DNA of 64,000 bases from Zantedeschia hybrid cultivar (Eukaryota > Streptophyta > Magnoliopsida > Alismatales > Araceae): assembly GCA_030544215.1 (NCBI GenBank), contig JARZZO010000014.1, positions 22,761,734 to 22,825,733 of the forward strand, written 5' to 3'. The position numbers and the translations under genes were made by a program. Under the pieces are notes generated by a model that was not told the origin of the DNA, searched no databases, and saw nothing but the letters and a program-made list of their open reading frames with translations. How positions within the stretch are numbered: the stretch's first letter is position 1; each line of letters starts with the position of its first letter. Shown here in pieces: positions 22,776 through 33,629 of the stretch.

Positions 22776-23600
22776 AAAGTCCGTGTAAACCGTATCGGGA
22801 GTGGCTTCGGCCATGCAAACCGTATCGGGAGCGGCATGACATTCTCCAAAGTCCGTGGGTCCTTTGATCCGACGAATGGCGCTCGACCATATAATCCGGA
22901 TCAGGACACGGCAGGGTATTCTCTCAAGAGTCCGTGTAAACCGTACCGGAAGTGGCTTCGGCCATACAAACCGTATCGGGAGCGGCATGGTTTTCTCAAA
23001 AGTCCGTATAAACCGTATCGGGAGTGGCTTCGGCCATGCAAACCGTATCGGGAGCGGCATGGCATTCTCCAAAGTCCGTGGGTCCTTTGATCCGACGAAT
23101 GGCGCTCGGCCATGTAATCCGGATCAGGACACGGCAGGGTATTCTCTCAAGAGTCCGTGTAAACCGTACCGGGAGTAGCTTCGGCCATGCAAACCGTATC
23201 GGGAGCGGCATGGTTTTCTCAAAAGTCCGTGTAAACCGTATCGAGAGTGGCTTCGGCCATGCAAACCGTATCGTGAGTGGCTTCGGCCATGCAAACCGTA
23301 TCGGGAGCGGCATGGCATTCTCCAAAGTCCGTGGGTCCTTTGATCCGACGAATGGCTTCGGCCATGTAATCCGGATCAGGACGCGGCATGGTTTTCTCTA
23401 AGTCCGTGTAAACCGTATCGGGAGTGGCTTCGGCCATGCAAACCGTATCGGGAGCGGCATGGTCCTTTTGAAGTCCGCGAGTCCTTCGATCCGACGAATG
23501 GCTTCGGCCATGTAATCCGGATCAGGACGCGGCAGGTTATTCTGAGTCTGCATAAGACGAAGCGGGAGCGGCTTCGGCCGCACGAACCGCATCTAAAGCA
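22776..23600 (+). repeat. Tandem array B: related units in a 79-72-72 bp higher-order pattern
   Basis: The anchor GTCCGTG (or GTCCGTA/GTCCGCG) occurs at 22779, 22851, 22930, 23002, 23074, 23153, 23225, 23327, 23402 and 23473. Two 72-bp subunits carry AAACCGTATCGGGAG twice each. A third, 79-bp type has TTTGATCCGACGAATGG and ATCCGGATCAGGAC. The order 79-72-72 occurs from 22851 and again from 23074; the block from 23225 is lengthened by an internal duplication of about 30 bp. B units are clearly diverged relatives of A units. Confidence 0.93.
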
Positions 23601-23860
23601 GCCGTATCTGCTGGCAAGATTCTATCAACGCCCTATCCGAACCTACATCGGGTCTCGGCTTCACAAACTATAGCGAACGACAGAAGGATCTCGGATTTCA
23701 GAAAGGCCAGATCCACTCAAGTCATGCAGAAAACAACAAGGTAAAGCCAAAAACATTCCTTGTATTCACAAGCAAGAGGAAGTACAAACTCGGCCATATG
23801 CTTGGCCGAAGGCTTACAAAAGTGGAAAAACAAAAACGGGGGGGGGGGGGGACCTTCGTA

Positions 23861-26343
23861 TCAGCCCTCGACGACCCGAGAGTCAACGATCTGCACCGCT
23901 TCAGGAGCGGCAACCTCGGCGGGGGCCTCCTCGGTGGTCAGGGCTTCGTCTTCAGGAACTGGAGGCGAGGCCCTCTCGGCCATAAGATCCTTCCACCAGG
24001 ATAGGAGCTCCTTGGCTTCCTCGCCCATCGGCAGGGCGACCCCGGTCAAATCGACGCTCGGGCAGGCCCTCTGGGCGACAGCCAGTCCGAGGTCGAAGAC
24101 CGAAGAAGACGCTAGCAGCTGGGCTCGGAGGATCTCTTCGGCGTAATCCGAGCTGGCCTTGTAATCGGCTACGGCCGAGTCCGCCGCTTCCTCCAGCTCC
24201 TGCTTCAGCGCCGATACCTCCTCGGCGTGGCGGCGCTTCTCCGAAGCCCGCCGGGACTCCTTGTCCTGGATCTGGGCCTTGAGGGCCCGGATCTCGGACT
24301 GAGCCGCAGCAAGCTCGCCCTCGGCCTTCTCCTTCTCCCGCTCGGCCTTTTCCTTGGCCTCGGCGGCGACACGGGCCTCTGCTGCCCTCTCCTCCAGCTG
24401 CGCCCGCGTCCGGGCGCTCGCGGTTACGAGCCCATCGACTAAGGGTTCGATACGGGGCACCGCCGAGGTACCCTCACCCGAACCGGCCGGCTCCTCCTCG
24501 GCCTCCAGGAGCTTGAGTCGGAGCAGCTCCTGATGGTGCATCAGGACGCTACCCGTCACCGCAGCCTGCGGACCGAAAGCAGACAAGGGTCAGAGAAAGT
24601 CAAGGAACAACTAAAAAGAGCTAAGCCGAAGCACATTCAGGCTTCTTACCTGGACCGCCAACCGAGCGCTCATCGCCGCCAGGTCGGTGACCGAATGATC
24701 CTTCAGCTCTTCGAAGGCTGAAGGGAGAGTGAGGCTGCTGAGCAGACGGAGGCACGTCTGCGAGTCCTCCATGCTCTCATCCTTGTACACCCCCGGCTCG
24801 GGGTGCCACCATTCGCGTTGCGCCCGGGGCGCCCACGACCCAGCGCCTCCGTCATCGACCCCTGCCGACACGGCCGGAGGGGAGTCGCCCCTCGGCGCCT
24901 CGGGAGACGCCAGCCTTGCGGCCCTTCGGGCCACGGCGCTCCTCCTGATCAGCGGAGCCGGCTCCGCCTCTTCGGCCTCCTCTACCCGGGGGCGCTTCGA
25001 CGCTCGGCCGCCCCTTCGAGCGGCGAACTTTGTCTTCTGCTCCCTCTCGAGAGCGGCAGCGGCAGCGCGGCCCTCGGCGGAGGCCGCAGTCCTTGGGACC
25101 CCGCCTCGGGTCCTCGGAACTCCAGCGGCTCGGCCGGACCTGCCTGCCGCTTGCGAGGCCGGTGCCCGGCCTGGACCGCGCTGGTAGGATATCAGGGAGA
25201 GGAGGGCATCGAGGTCGGCCATTGCTGCAAGCAAGAAGAATATGTTAGAAACAAAACGGTGATCAAGTGCAAATTCAAAGCCGACTTACCCTCGGCCGAA
25301 ACTTCATCAGCATCCCCAGCCGGAGGAGCTTCGGCCGGAGGAGCGGCATCCCTTCCTCCGCGGCCCTGCGGAGTCTCCTCGGGAGGAAGGTAGGGAAAGG
25401 CCCGCACCGGATCGGACCGAGGATCCGGCCATACCCCGGCGTTCACCAGCCGCTCTGACGTGCTGAGGAGCCCCCAGATGTCGTACGGGGCCATGACCTG
25501 GACATGGCCCACGAGAGTGCTCTGTACGAGGGTCAGAGCAGGAGGGTCCGAGAGGCCTGCGGCCAGCGGCGCCCATTCGGTGGGAAAGGGCCACACGCCC
25601 TTCTCGTTCTCTGGCAGAGAGATGAAGATGAACTTCCTCTTCCAGCCGTGGATGGACGAGGGCTTCCCGGAGAATATGCTTCGGCCGACCCGAGGGACGA
25701 AGCAGTACCACTCGGATTTCCCCTGCCTTTGGATTTTAAAGAGATAGCGGAAGACATTGATGGAAGGGTTGATCTGTATACGAGCGAAAATGCTCAAAAA
25801 ACCGTATACAGTGCGCCAAGAATTGGGAAAGAGCTGAGATGGGGCCAGCCCGTAAAAGCTAAGGAGGTTAATGACAAAGGTGGGAAGAGGAAGACGGAAG
25901 CCCGCCTCGAAGCTATCAACATAGATGGAGAAGGAGCCCGGGCGGAGAGTGTTGGCCCTGGTGGCGGAGTCAGGCCGATGGGGGGTCGTCCAGGAAGGGA
26001 GCTGGAAGTAAGAAACTAGGTTCCTCACCTCTACGTCCGAAAGGGCGCAGGATGCTTCCGAAGCAATGTCCGGACGACGGCGTTCCGAGGTGGAAGCCTG
26101 GCCTGGGTCCCGGACCTCCTGGGTAGCCTCGGCCTCGGAAGCCTCGGCCCCGGAGACCTCGGCCTTGGAGACCTCGGCCCCGGAAGTCTCGGACCCCTCA
26201 GTCCGAGAGTTCTCAGGCTCTTCAGACATTGCGGAAGCAAGAGAATCCGAGGTGAGGGGATCTGATAGAGAAGATTTCGGAGAGTGGGAAGGAGTATACT
26301 CCTCGTCCGAAGGAGTAATCTCACTGGAAGGACTCCGGACCAT
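23861..26343 (-). CDS. Antisense additional gene of the gypsy element (Transposase_28-like), 3 exons
   Basis: Minus-strand exons are 26343-25290, 25224-24650 and 24565-23861, joined through GTAAGT...TTGCAG (65 bp) and GTAAGA...CCGCAG (84 bp). Phases fit and the product is 777 aa. Residues 1-100 are Ser/Glu-rich with repeated SGAEVS-like words. Residues about 103-290 resemble the Transposase_28 / 'putative gypsy type transposon' domain (AGFRLPLPTFVINLLSFYG, then ARIQINPSINVFRYLF). Exon 2 is Ala/Arg-rich with a basic patch SKRPRVEEAEE like a nuclear signal. Residues about 594-685 form a long Ala/Glu/Lys coiled coil (AAEAKEKAEREKEKAEGEL). Such antisense frames between pol and the 3' LTR are known in the Tat group; their function is not established. 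All three exons are free of stops, which suggests recent selection or recent insertion. Confidence 0.8.
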
Positions 26344-26610
26344 AAGGCTGCGAAGGGGAGGAAGAAGGCCAAGGCTTACTCGTAGGAAGGGGGAGGAAGT
26401 CTCTCCTGAACCGAGCGCAGCTTCTCAAGCCACCTAGCTCCACCAGCGATGCGCTCTGAGGAATGGAGATCCTCCTACGGTGGCCGGCGAGCTCGGACGA
26501 AGCCTTCAGGAAGCTAGCCTTTCGCTGGAGAAGGAAGGAGAACTCTGGTAATTGCAGGGGAAACGCAAGCGCAGCAGCAGGAAGAAGAACAGTGCCCTGC
26601 TGAGGGCCTG

Positions 26611-26618
26611 TATTTATA
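26611..26618 (-). promoter_or_regulatory. Possible TATA box for the antisense gene
   Basis: Minus-strand TATAAATA, 268 bases upstream of the antisense ATG, inside a GC-rich region where no other such motif is seen. It is identical to the LTR TATA words. It would give a 5' UTR of roughly 235 bases. Confidence 0.5.
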
Positions 26619-27230
26619 AGCCCCATTCAAAACGCCTCTCGCCGAAGCAAACGGCCGAGATCATCCCTCTCGTCCCCTCGCTCCTCTCGGATGCCCGCCA
26701 CGTGCACCGTCCTTCGACAATGATGACGAGCCGGCTCCGGGACTTGAAGCAGAGCGATCAACGGCCGAAGGCGCTCCAACCCTTCAGCTAACCTCTCGGA
26801 TGCCCGCCACGTGTCCCGATCCGCGTGCCCACGAAGGGAGCGGCGGCAATCCGAGTGGTGCCTCGGGCAGAGAGCCGAGACGATCCGCGACCCGCGGGCG
26901 GTCATGATCCTTTTGTGTTTTCGACGGAGCGGCTGGATGCGCGACGCGTGTCCCGTGCTTCCTCGTGAAGCGACGCCCATCCCGTCCATTTAATGAAGCC
27001 TGACGCGAGTCAGAGGGCTCGGCCCTTCGGCTTCTGAGCTTTGAGCCTTCGTTGCCACTCCGAGCGAGGACGAAGCAACCGTGTAGCCCTTGGCCGACCG
27101 AGAGCACCCTCTTCCCAGTGAAAAAAGAACAAAGCTTCGGGTAAGACACCTGTTACGCTAATTCTTCTGCCAGCTTCGGGCTATACTCTCGCCATCTTAG
27201 AACTGAGGAAGACAAGAGTGGGGGGCTATG
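26619..27230. other. 3' internal region of the gypsy element with polypurine tract
   Basis: Non-coding, GC-rich, with a repeated CTCTCGGATGCCCGCCACGTG motif (26686-26706 and 26791-26811, one base shorter or longer in context). The G-rich tract AAGAGTGGGGGGC at about 27214-27226 is the probable plus-strand primer. Confidence 0.6.
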
Positions 27231-28133
27231 TGATGAGGCAGAATCCGATTCGGCCCATTAAGGCAAGCCCAAACCCCTTTCAGCCCAACAACAGCAGTAC
27301 CAGCCCCTCCGGGAGCCTCCGACCCATCAGCGGCCCAGCAGCCTTCGGCCCATAAGCGGCACCGTCGCTCCCGGCCCAACAGGCTTCAGCCAGTCAGCGG
27401 CCCACCAGCCTACGGCCCGGAAACAGCGCGGCAGCCCAAGGCCCAACAGGCTTCGGCCCATCAGCGGCCCAAACCCCTTCGGCCCGGTAGCCGAATCCGG
27501 CCCACTCCGGTGGCGGATCAGGCACTATGGCGGTTTATCAGTAAGCCCTCCTTTAGTCCTATATCGGCTGCCACCGTTAACCATCCGCTATCCTTTGCTA
27601 TAAATACACCGCTATTTATTGCCCAAAGGATGCTTCCTCAAGCCTCCGAGACCCTTAAAGGACTACAGTTCGAAAAGCATTAAAGCTACTCTCTTTGCCT
27701 TCTGAATCGAATCTTCTTCAGGAGCTAACTTGACCGTCGGAGGGGGTTCCCCAGGGCTGAAGTCCGGGACTCCTGCTGACTGGTTTTTCTTCTTCTTTCC
27801 CTCCTGCAGGAGCTCGGTTCGAATCATCGCCGACCTTCCCGAGTCGGTCTCGGCCGCCGACCTCGGACTCCTCTCCCTGGTCTCGACGCCGTGCGCCGGC
27901 CGCTCTTGCAACAGAGGATCCTCGGCCTCGTGCCGCCCCTTTGTCCGCCGAAGGAGCCTCGGCCCCGACTTCCCGGAGCGAGCCAGCCTCCGGACCTTCG
28001 GCTCCGCCGCCTCTGCGTCCTTCGTCTTCCGGATCCCCGTCAGGCCTCTGAAAACACCGATCCGACCCATCACCGGATCCCTCTCTTCGGATTCCGGCTT
28101 CGGAATCCGGTCGTGATAGCTTCGGCTACATCA
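27231..28133 (+). repeat. 3' LTR of the gypsy element
   Basis: 903 bp, the same length as the 5' LTR and about 97% identical by eye. It ends ...GGCTACATCA directly before the second GAGAT target copy. Confidence 0.95.
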
Positions 28134-28354
28134 GAGATCAACATACAATTTTATATGGTTCAGCTAAACCAATGTGTATGAGGCCTCCTTCATGCTGCCT
28201 CCTTTCTTTTGAAAGAAGACAGTACAAGATTACCTAGTGTTTTCCAAAAAAGTAAATTTTCTCTACTTATCGCCATAATAAATAGCGTACAAGAAAAAAA
28301 AAATCTAGAACATACTCGCATACAAGTGTATGGAAAACCTCTTCATTTGTTTGA

Positions 28355-28690
28355 AACATAAAAAGACTTGTTGCACTACGAGACGTTATTACGTTGCTTG
28401 GTGGTGCAACTAAAATAATAATAAAAAAAAGTGAAATTTTTTTAAAGGACCTCAATATGTCTTACATGTCCATATAATTTGATTTTTAATCTGACATCCT
28501 AAATTTTTTACTATTCATTGAGGCTTAATTCTTGAATTTTTCATCTTTTTTTAAGATGTCCGATAAAAAATTGGGTTATATGAGCATGGAGGATATATTG
28601 AGACCCTTCAAAATGATTATTATTATTTTTATTTTAGCTGCACCACTAAATGACATAATAAACTTGATGATGCAACAAGTCTTTCTCTTC
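28355..28690. mobile_element. Imperfect long inverted repeat (foldback/MITE-like)
   Basis: The left arm 28355-28459 (GACTTGTTGCACTACGAGAC, TGGTGGTGCAACTAAAATAA, GACCTCAATATG) is mirrored by the right arm 28593-28690 (ATATTGAGACCC, TATTTTAGCTGCACCACTAAA, ATGCAACAAGTC). Arms are about 100 bp with many mismatches; the loop is about 130 bp. No target duplication was found, so the outer limits are uncertain. Confidence 0.6.
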
Positions 28691-28895
28691 TCTAAATGTG
28701 GACACCATGCACAATAGTTGAATCATATCTAACTTGAAGTGGGCTCAAGTCGCTAGCTCAATTAATTTTTTTGGTTGGTCGATTCAAATCTGCAACCCAA
28801 ATGGTAAACTACCATATCATCTTTTTCTAGAGTTTTTTAGATATTCCTCTACAATTTATTATATTTATTAATTAATGCTTTTAATGTTAATACTT

Positions 28896-28991
28896 AGTTT
28901 TGATCACTTAGTTGCACATTTATTTGATAAACTCGTTTTTAATAGTTTTAATCACTTACATGCACATTTATTTGATAAACTCGTTTTTAAA
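28896..28991. repeat. Tandem duplication, 48 bp x 2
   Basis: Two copies of AGTTTT(G/A)ATCACTTA followed by TGCACATTTATTTGATAAAC and TCGTTTTTAA lie head to tail with about four mismatches. Confidence 0.85.
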
Positions 28992-29411
28992 GGAGTATCC
29001 CCAAAAACCTGAAGCAATGTTCCTTCCTAATTTTGTAAAAGATTTACCAATAGCATAAAAATGTGAGGAGCTACAAATAAATATCAAGATTGAAGGGGTC
29101 AATCCCCTATATGTGACAGGTTATAGGGGTTAGGATACTTAGTTCTTGGTCGTGACATTGTAATCCATGTAAATACCGGATCCTTACTTTATTCAACGTC
29201 CACACCTGGTATCAACCTTTTACAGGTCAATCTACCAAGTTCTTGATCAAGATAAACTTATGGATAAACTAAGATGCACCGGCTGTTCTGCCAAGCAAGT
29301 AAATAAGAACTAGATTGTGTTGTAATCATAACAGCCAATCCTATGCAAGTAGAAAGTTTCCATATTCTAGACTGAGAGGGGGCAAACAACCAACCCTCAA
29401 GCCTTTAAGCA

Positions 29412-29889
29412 TAGGGGTGGGGTGCAAATGAATCGAGCTGTGCTCTAATTATTCGAGTTCGGCTCGAGTTAAACTTGATCTAAACTCGACTCATTTGATT
29501 AAATGAGCCGAATTCGAACTTGAATACATGTTCGTTTGATCAAATGAATCGAGCTCGAGCACTACGAAGCTAATCAGCTCGAAAGCTCAACGTGAATTAT
29601 CTAGTTAATATTTTATTTATCTTTAATAAATTCTGATAATATAATAGAGAAAATCCAGTCTAATTGTTCAGCCTGGTCCGTATTCTAGCCAAATTCAATT
29701 ATCCAACCCCAACCCATATTCTACAAAGCTTTTGAGGCTCGAGTCAAACTTAAACTACATGAGTTTTATTTCGAGCCAAATTCGAATCTAGGAAATGAGC
29801 TTGAGGTGAGATTCAAGTTTGAATATATGTATTCTAATCGAGTTTGAGCAAGTTAAAACTCAAATTGGTTCAACTCATTTGCACCTCTA
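29412..29889. mobile_element. hAT-like MITE with TAGGGGTG...GCAAATGA ends
   Basis: Left end TAGGGGTGGGGTGCAAATGA; right end inverted TAGAGGTGCAAATGAGTTGA. Flanking 8-mers TTTAAGCA and ACTGAGCA agree at five of eight positions, which fits an aged 8-bp target duplication. The inside is rich in GAGCTCGAG-like words. No coding content. Confidence 0.65.
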
Positions 29890-32800
29890 ACTGAGCATGG
29901 AGCTGCTGTTGCGTTCACATCGGTCAGCAGCCACAACAGTGACTAGGCCATCATTTTCGTGCTGACTTGAAGCCCACGGTCATTTCCCAAAAGGGTGCAA
30001 CAAGTGGCATCTAATGATAAGCTACTCACCACCCCAACGAAAAGAAGAGAAAAGCATGAACGAGCGTATGGGTGACGAGTTGATCATTCCAAACTTTGAA
30101 AGGATCTCACAATTCAGAAAGCAATACCAATGTTGCAGTAGATGCCCCATTCTGGAGAGGACATGCTCTCCATCTATATTCCCCTGCATCTTAGTGTTCC
30201 CTACCAATAAAAGGACACCACAACTCTTTAACATGCTAATGAGTAATGTGGTCAGTACCATATGTGACGCAGGCATCAACATGGCATGGACGTGGTACTG
30301 TCGAGACTACAGAAACGTTTTTGCAGCCCAAATCCAATGGCCATGGCCTTCTCGTGGAGTTGTGGTGGAAAGCTTATTAGAATCCAAGTGAGATCTTCTC
30401 GGTCTCTTTGTCTAGATTCTGGATGCAGAATTTTTATCTAGTAAGATCACTTGGACATTAAGTTATAAATATGGTTGGATCAGTGAAATCTTAAGGTAGA
30501 TCATATGGAACCCTAAATTGAGTCAGTGAGATTTTGGACCGAGTTAAGAAAGTCTCAGACTATATTATTTTGAATTGAATGGTGGATCCGCCGCTACTTG
30601 TATGCCTTCATATACATAAAAATAAGGCTAATCAGATGCATTTATTATGAAAAAATAGAAGAATATCAAGATCCAGTGTGTTTGAAAAGCATATAAAAGT
30701 CCGCACAAATAGATCTCATCTCCTTAGAATCTACTACTTCCACTGGCATCCCTCCATTGTTATGGTCACGTCACTGGTGACAAAACGTTGGGGGGTTCAC
30801 CACCCTAGTTCGCTGCCCGAGCTCAGACCAATCAGGCAACGTCAAGGTCATCCATGGGATGATGCATTGCTCCCATCCACTTGTGACTAGACGCAAGAAT
30901 GGATACGAGATCACTTGTGCATACCGGCACATGTGTGAGGGTCCTTGGCGTCAAATTTGGCTCGTTCCGTTGTGGAAAGGAAGGAGAAAGGGCCAAGTTA
31001 GATCATCATTCTCCGGTGCATGTGTTCAGGGCCAGGGTGCAGGCCATCTTGTCTCGTGAGAATAGGATCATCTGGATGATGTAGTCTACTACATTCGGTA
31101 CACTGCAGTCCAAAAAGGGTAGGCCCCCTCATGCATATAATTGTGGGGGATTGAGTTGGAGACGTGGGCCACCGTTTTCAAGGCCCGTGGAGCTTTTGGG
31201 GGCTTTGGCGTTATGAGAGCGAGGGACAAATGAAGGAGTAATACTTGCTGCACTAGCTTAAGGATGTGCTCTACATCTTAGATAAGGCTTAGATGTTAAA
31301 CATTTGCTGCACGTCCTGAAGGGCTGTACAAGGAACAAGATCCTCTAGATCTCTCCTTCTGGATCATTATGTGTTCCTAGACTCATGAGGGGCAGAGGCA
31401 AATGATTTATTTATCCTCCCCCTCATGAATCTTGAGACACATAAATGCTCAGAAGAAGGAGGTCCAGAAGGTCTCGTTCCGACTGTATAATACCTGTGCC
31501 ATTAGATTAGACAACAATTGTCTTGTATTGTCTAACCAGAGAGAGGTATAGCAAGAGGAGAGAGGTCCAGAAAATCCCGTCCCCCCACCCCCCCTCCTCG
31601 GAAGTTGATTTAAACTTAGAAGGACACCACCCAAGCCGGCTGTATGCAATATTTCGGACAGTTTACTTCATACTTATGCAATACTAAGAGGCACCGTAAG
31701 TCCTCAAACAGTTGGTAATCCTCATTCTTAACGCTCACTACATTTTGTTGGTCGGTTACGAGAAACCATTTTATCAAAGGTGATCAAAGGTGAATGGAGA
31801 CATTGAGTTGCCTCAATCAAAACAATATGAAGGGAAACAACCTTCACATGCTATACCTAGTTTCATTTTGATTGCGTTCTAACATGGAATGATAGAATAC
31901 CGTAAAATGTTGTATTTTGTGTCTTACAAAAATTAGATGTTTCATGTCAAACCCGACAACTCCTTTATCTTAATTAAACGTGACAGCAAGCATTAGGAAT
32001 TTGAATGTCTTGCATGAATCAAAGGCAAAGGCGTATGAATAAGGAATTTGAATGTCTCGCCAGTTCGTCCATTCCCAGATCCGTATTAGAATCGTTTTTT
32101 GCTTTCTTCCAAGGTTGCTTGAAGAAATTATTAAGAAAGGAATAGTCTTTACGCTTTAGAGATGAATATATGAAAAATAAACTTGTTATCAATTAAAACT
32201 AGTATAACATAAATCTATGATGTTTTAAGAAAAATATGATTTTGTCTCACATTTTATCTCTGATAGGTCGAAATCTCGTCCACTACTATCGGAGTCCTCC
32301 GCTTATGATCGGAGGGTCAAAAATCAATTGTTCCTGCAAAAGAGAACACCGTTAAAGGGCATTGGTGGTAATCCGAGGGATCTCCTTCCGACTCTTAAGT
32401 AAGAAGGTTGGGGGTCTGGAAGAAGGCAGAGAGAATTTGGGCTGATTGGAGCATACCTTCACCTGTGGGCTTAGAAGACTTTATATAGTGGTTCAGAGGC
32501 AACTTTCGATCCAGTTCCAACTAGAAAGCATATATTGCCTGAGTCTCCTTTCGGGGTAGTTGCTTGGGAAAAAGAGTCTGCTTTGGAAAGGTTAGATCCG
32601 AGTCAGATTCTTTGGCCCTTCGTGATCTATCGAGGATCAGGAAGAGTGCCCTACAGCTTCGTATCTGGGCAAATTTCTAGATTTATCTTGATATGTCCTT
32701 GTTTGAGGTCGGATTGGTTCGAGAAAGTCGGATTCTGCCTGAAGGGGAGGAGTCCCACTCACCCCTGGGGTTCTATTAGAAGAAGGATTTGGACTCCCCT

Positions 32801-33629
32801 CTGGTGGGTCGAGGGCAAGGACCGAGCGTTCTACTGGGCTTGGTCGTGAGTCTCACCTCAAGTTCGCATTATTAGACCAGCCTACAAACAATTTGGGTCA
32901 GGTGAGACTTTCATCCATCACTTGTTCCCCACTCCTTGGCGTGCTTTGTACGGTAAGAAGTAGTTTGAACAGCTACAATCATGTTGCGGCCATGCTCGAG
33001 TTCCTTGAAAGGGAATATATGACATGTTACAGTTGAATTTGAAGGAGCAAAATGAGGACTGCGACCTTGGCTTACAACATTTGAAATGATGGGGTGCCTT
33101 TATCACCGAGGAAAGCGTAGGTTCTTTTCAACTGCCGTGAGCAGACGTGAATCCATACATCGCGTCTGCTTGATCTTTCCATGTTGTTTCGGATAAGCAT
33201 GTCCCTTCGGCGTGACCGATCATTCTGTCTTCTAAGAGACACCTCCTAGGGAAGCGTCAAACCGCTATTGCCAGGATGGCCCTACCTATAAGAGGTGGGG
33301 CAAAGGCCCTCATGGAGGAACTTACTACCGCCTCCTTCTATGAGTGAGAGCCTTTAACAAATTCCTTGCTCCTCTTCCTCACGAGCCAAAGTGTTGCAGG
33401 GCCTTTCCTCCTCACCTCTCTTCCTCGCAACCCCGACACAATGGCATGCGATACGCCAAAGGACATGAGTTACGTTGTAGCGGTAGAGGAAGAACGTGCG
33501 GCGCTGGAAGCCACGCAAGTCACGGCGGGGCTCCAGTTGAACCTCTGAGTTTCCTACCATATCCCTACTTAATACACCCTCCCCCTACCGTCGGAAGGGG
33601 AGTGAATTTTTTCGGGGCGATGTTGTTCT
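29890..33629. other. Intergenic; probable degraded LTR element at about 32260-33620
   Basis: No gene is recognised. The part after 32260 has the composition of a decayed gypsy LTR (CTACTATCGGAGTCCTCCG, then TTTATATAGTGG at about 32490), but ends and partner were not found. Short open frames at 30014-30391 and 32535-32849 have no recognisable domain. Confidence 0.4.

Larger units (their letters stand above)
19926..28133 (+). mobile_element. Complete non-autonomous Ty3/gypsy LTR retrotransposon (Tat/Ogre-like)
   Basis: LTRs of 903 bp at 19926-20828 and 27231-28133 start TGATGAGGCAG and end GGCTACATCA. The 5-bp target duplication GAGAT lies at 19921-19925 and 28134-28138. A primer-binding site beginning TGGCGCC follows the 5' LTR and a G-rich polypurine tract precedes the 3' LTR. 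Inside, in order, are a short gag, two tandem arrays, and a spliced antisense gene. I find no protease, reverse transcriptase, RNase H or integrase, so it must rely on a partner element. Extra antisense frames with a Transposase_28 domain and internal tandem repeats are known from the Tat/Ogre group, which is the basis for the lineage call. Confidence 0.92.

Noticed and set aside
21650..23592. Chain of overlapping 60-144 codon frames on both strands
   Set aside because: They arise from the tandem arrays, whose unit length rotates the frame; no start or domain is consistent.
21836..23600. Reading the arrays as a CRISPR array or a centromeric satellite
   Set aside because: Units are contiguous without unique spacers, the organism is a plant, and the arrays sit inside one LTR element.
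24227..26437. Plus-strand frames opposite the antisense gene (up to 196 codons)
   Set aside because: Shadows of the high-GC antisense coding sequence; they lack gag, protease or reverse transcriptase motifs.
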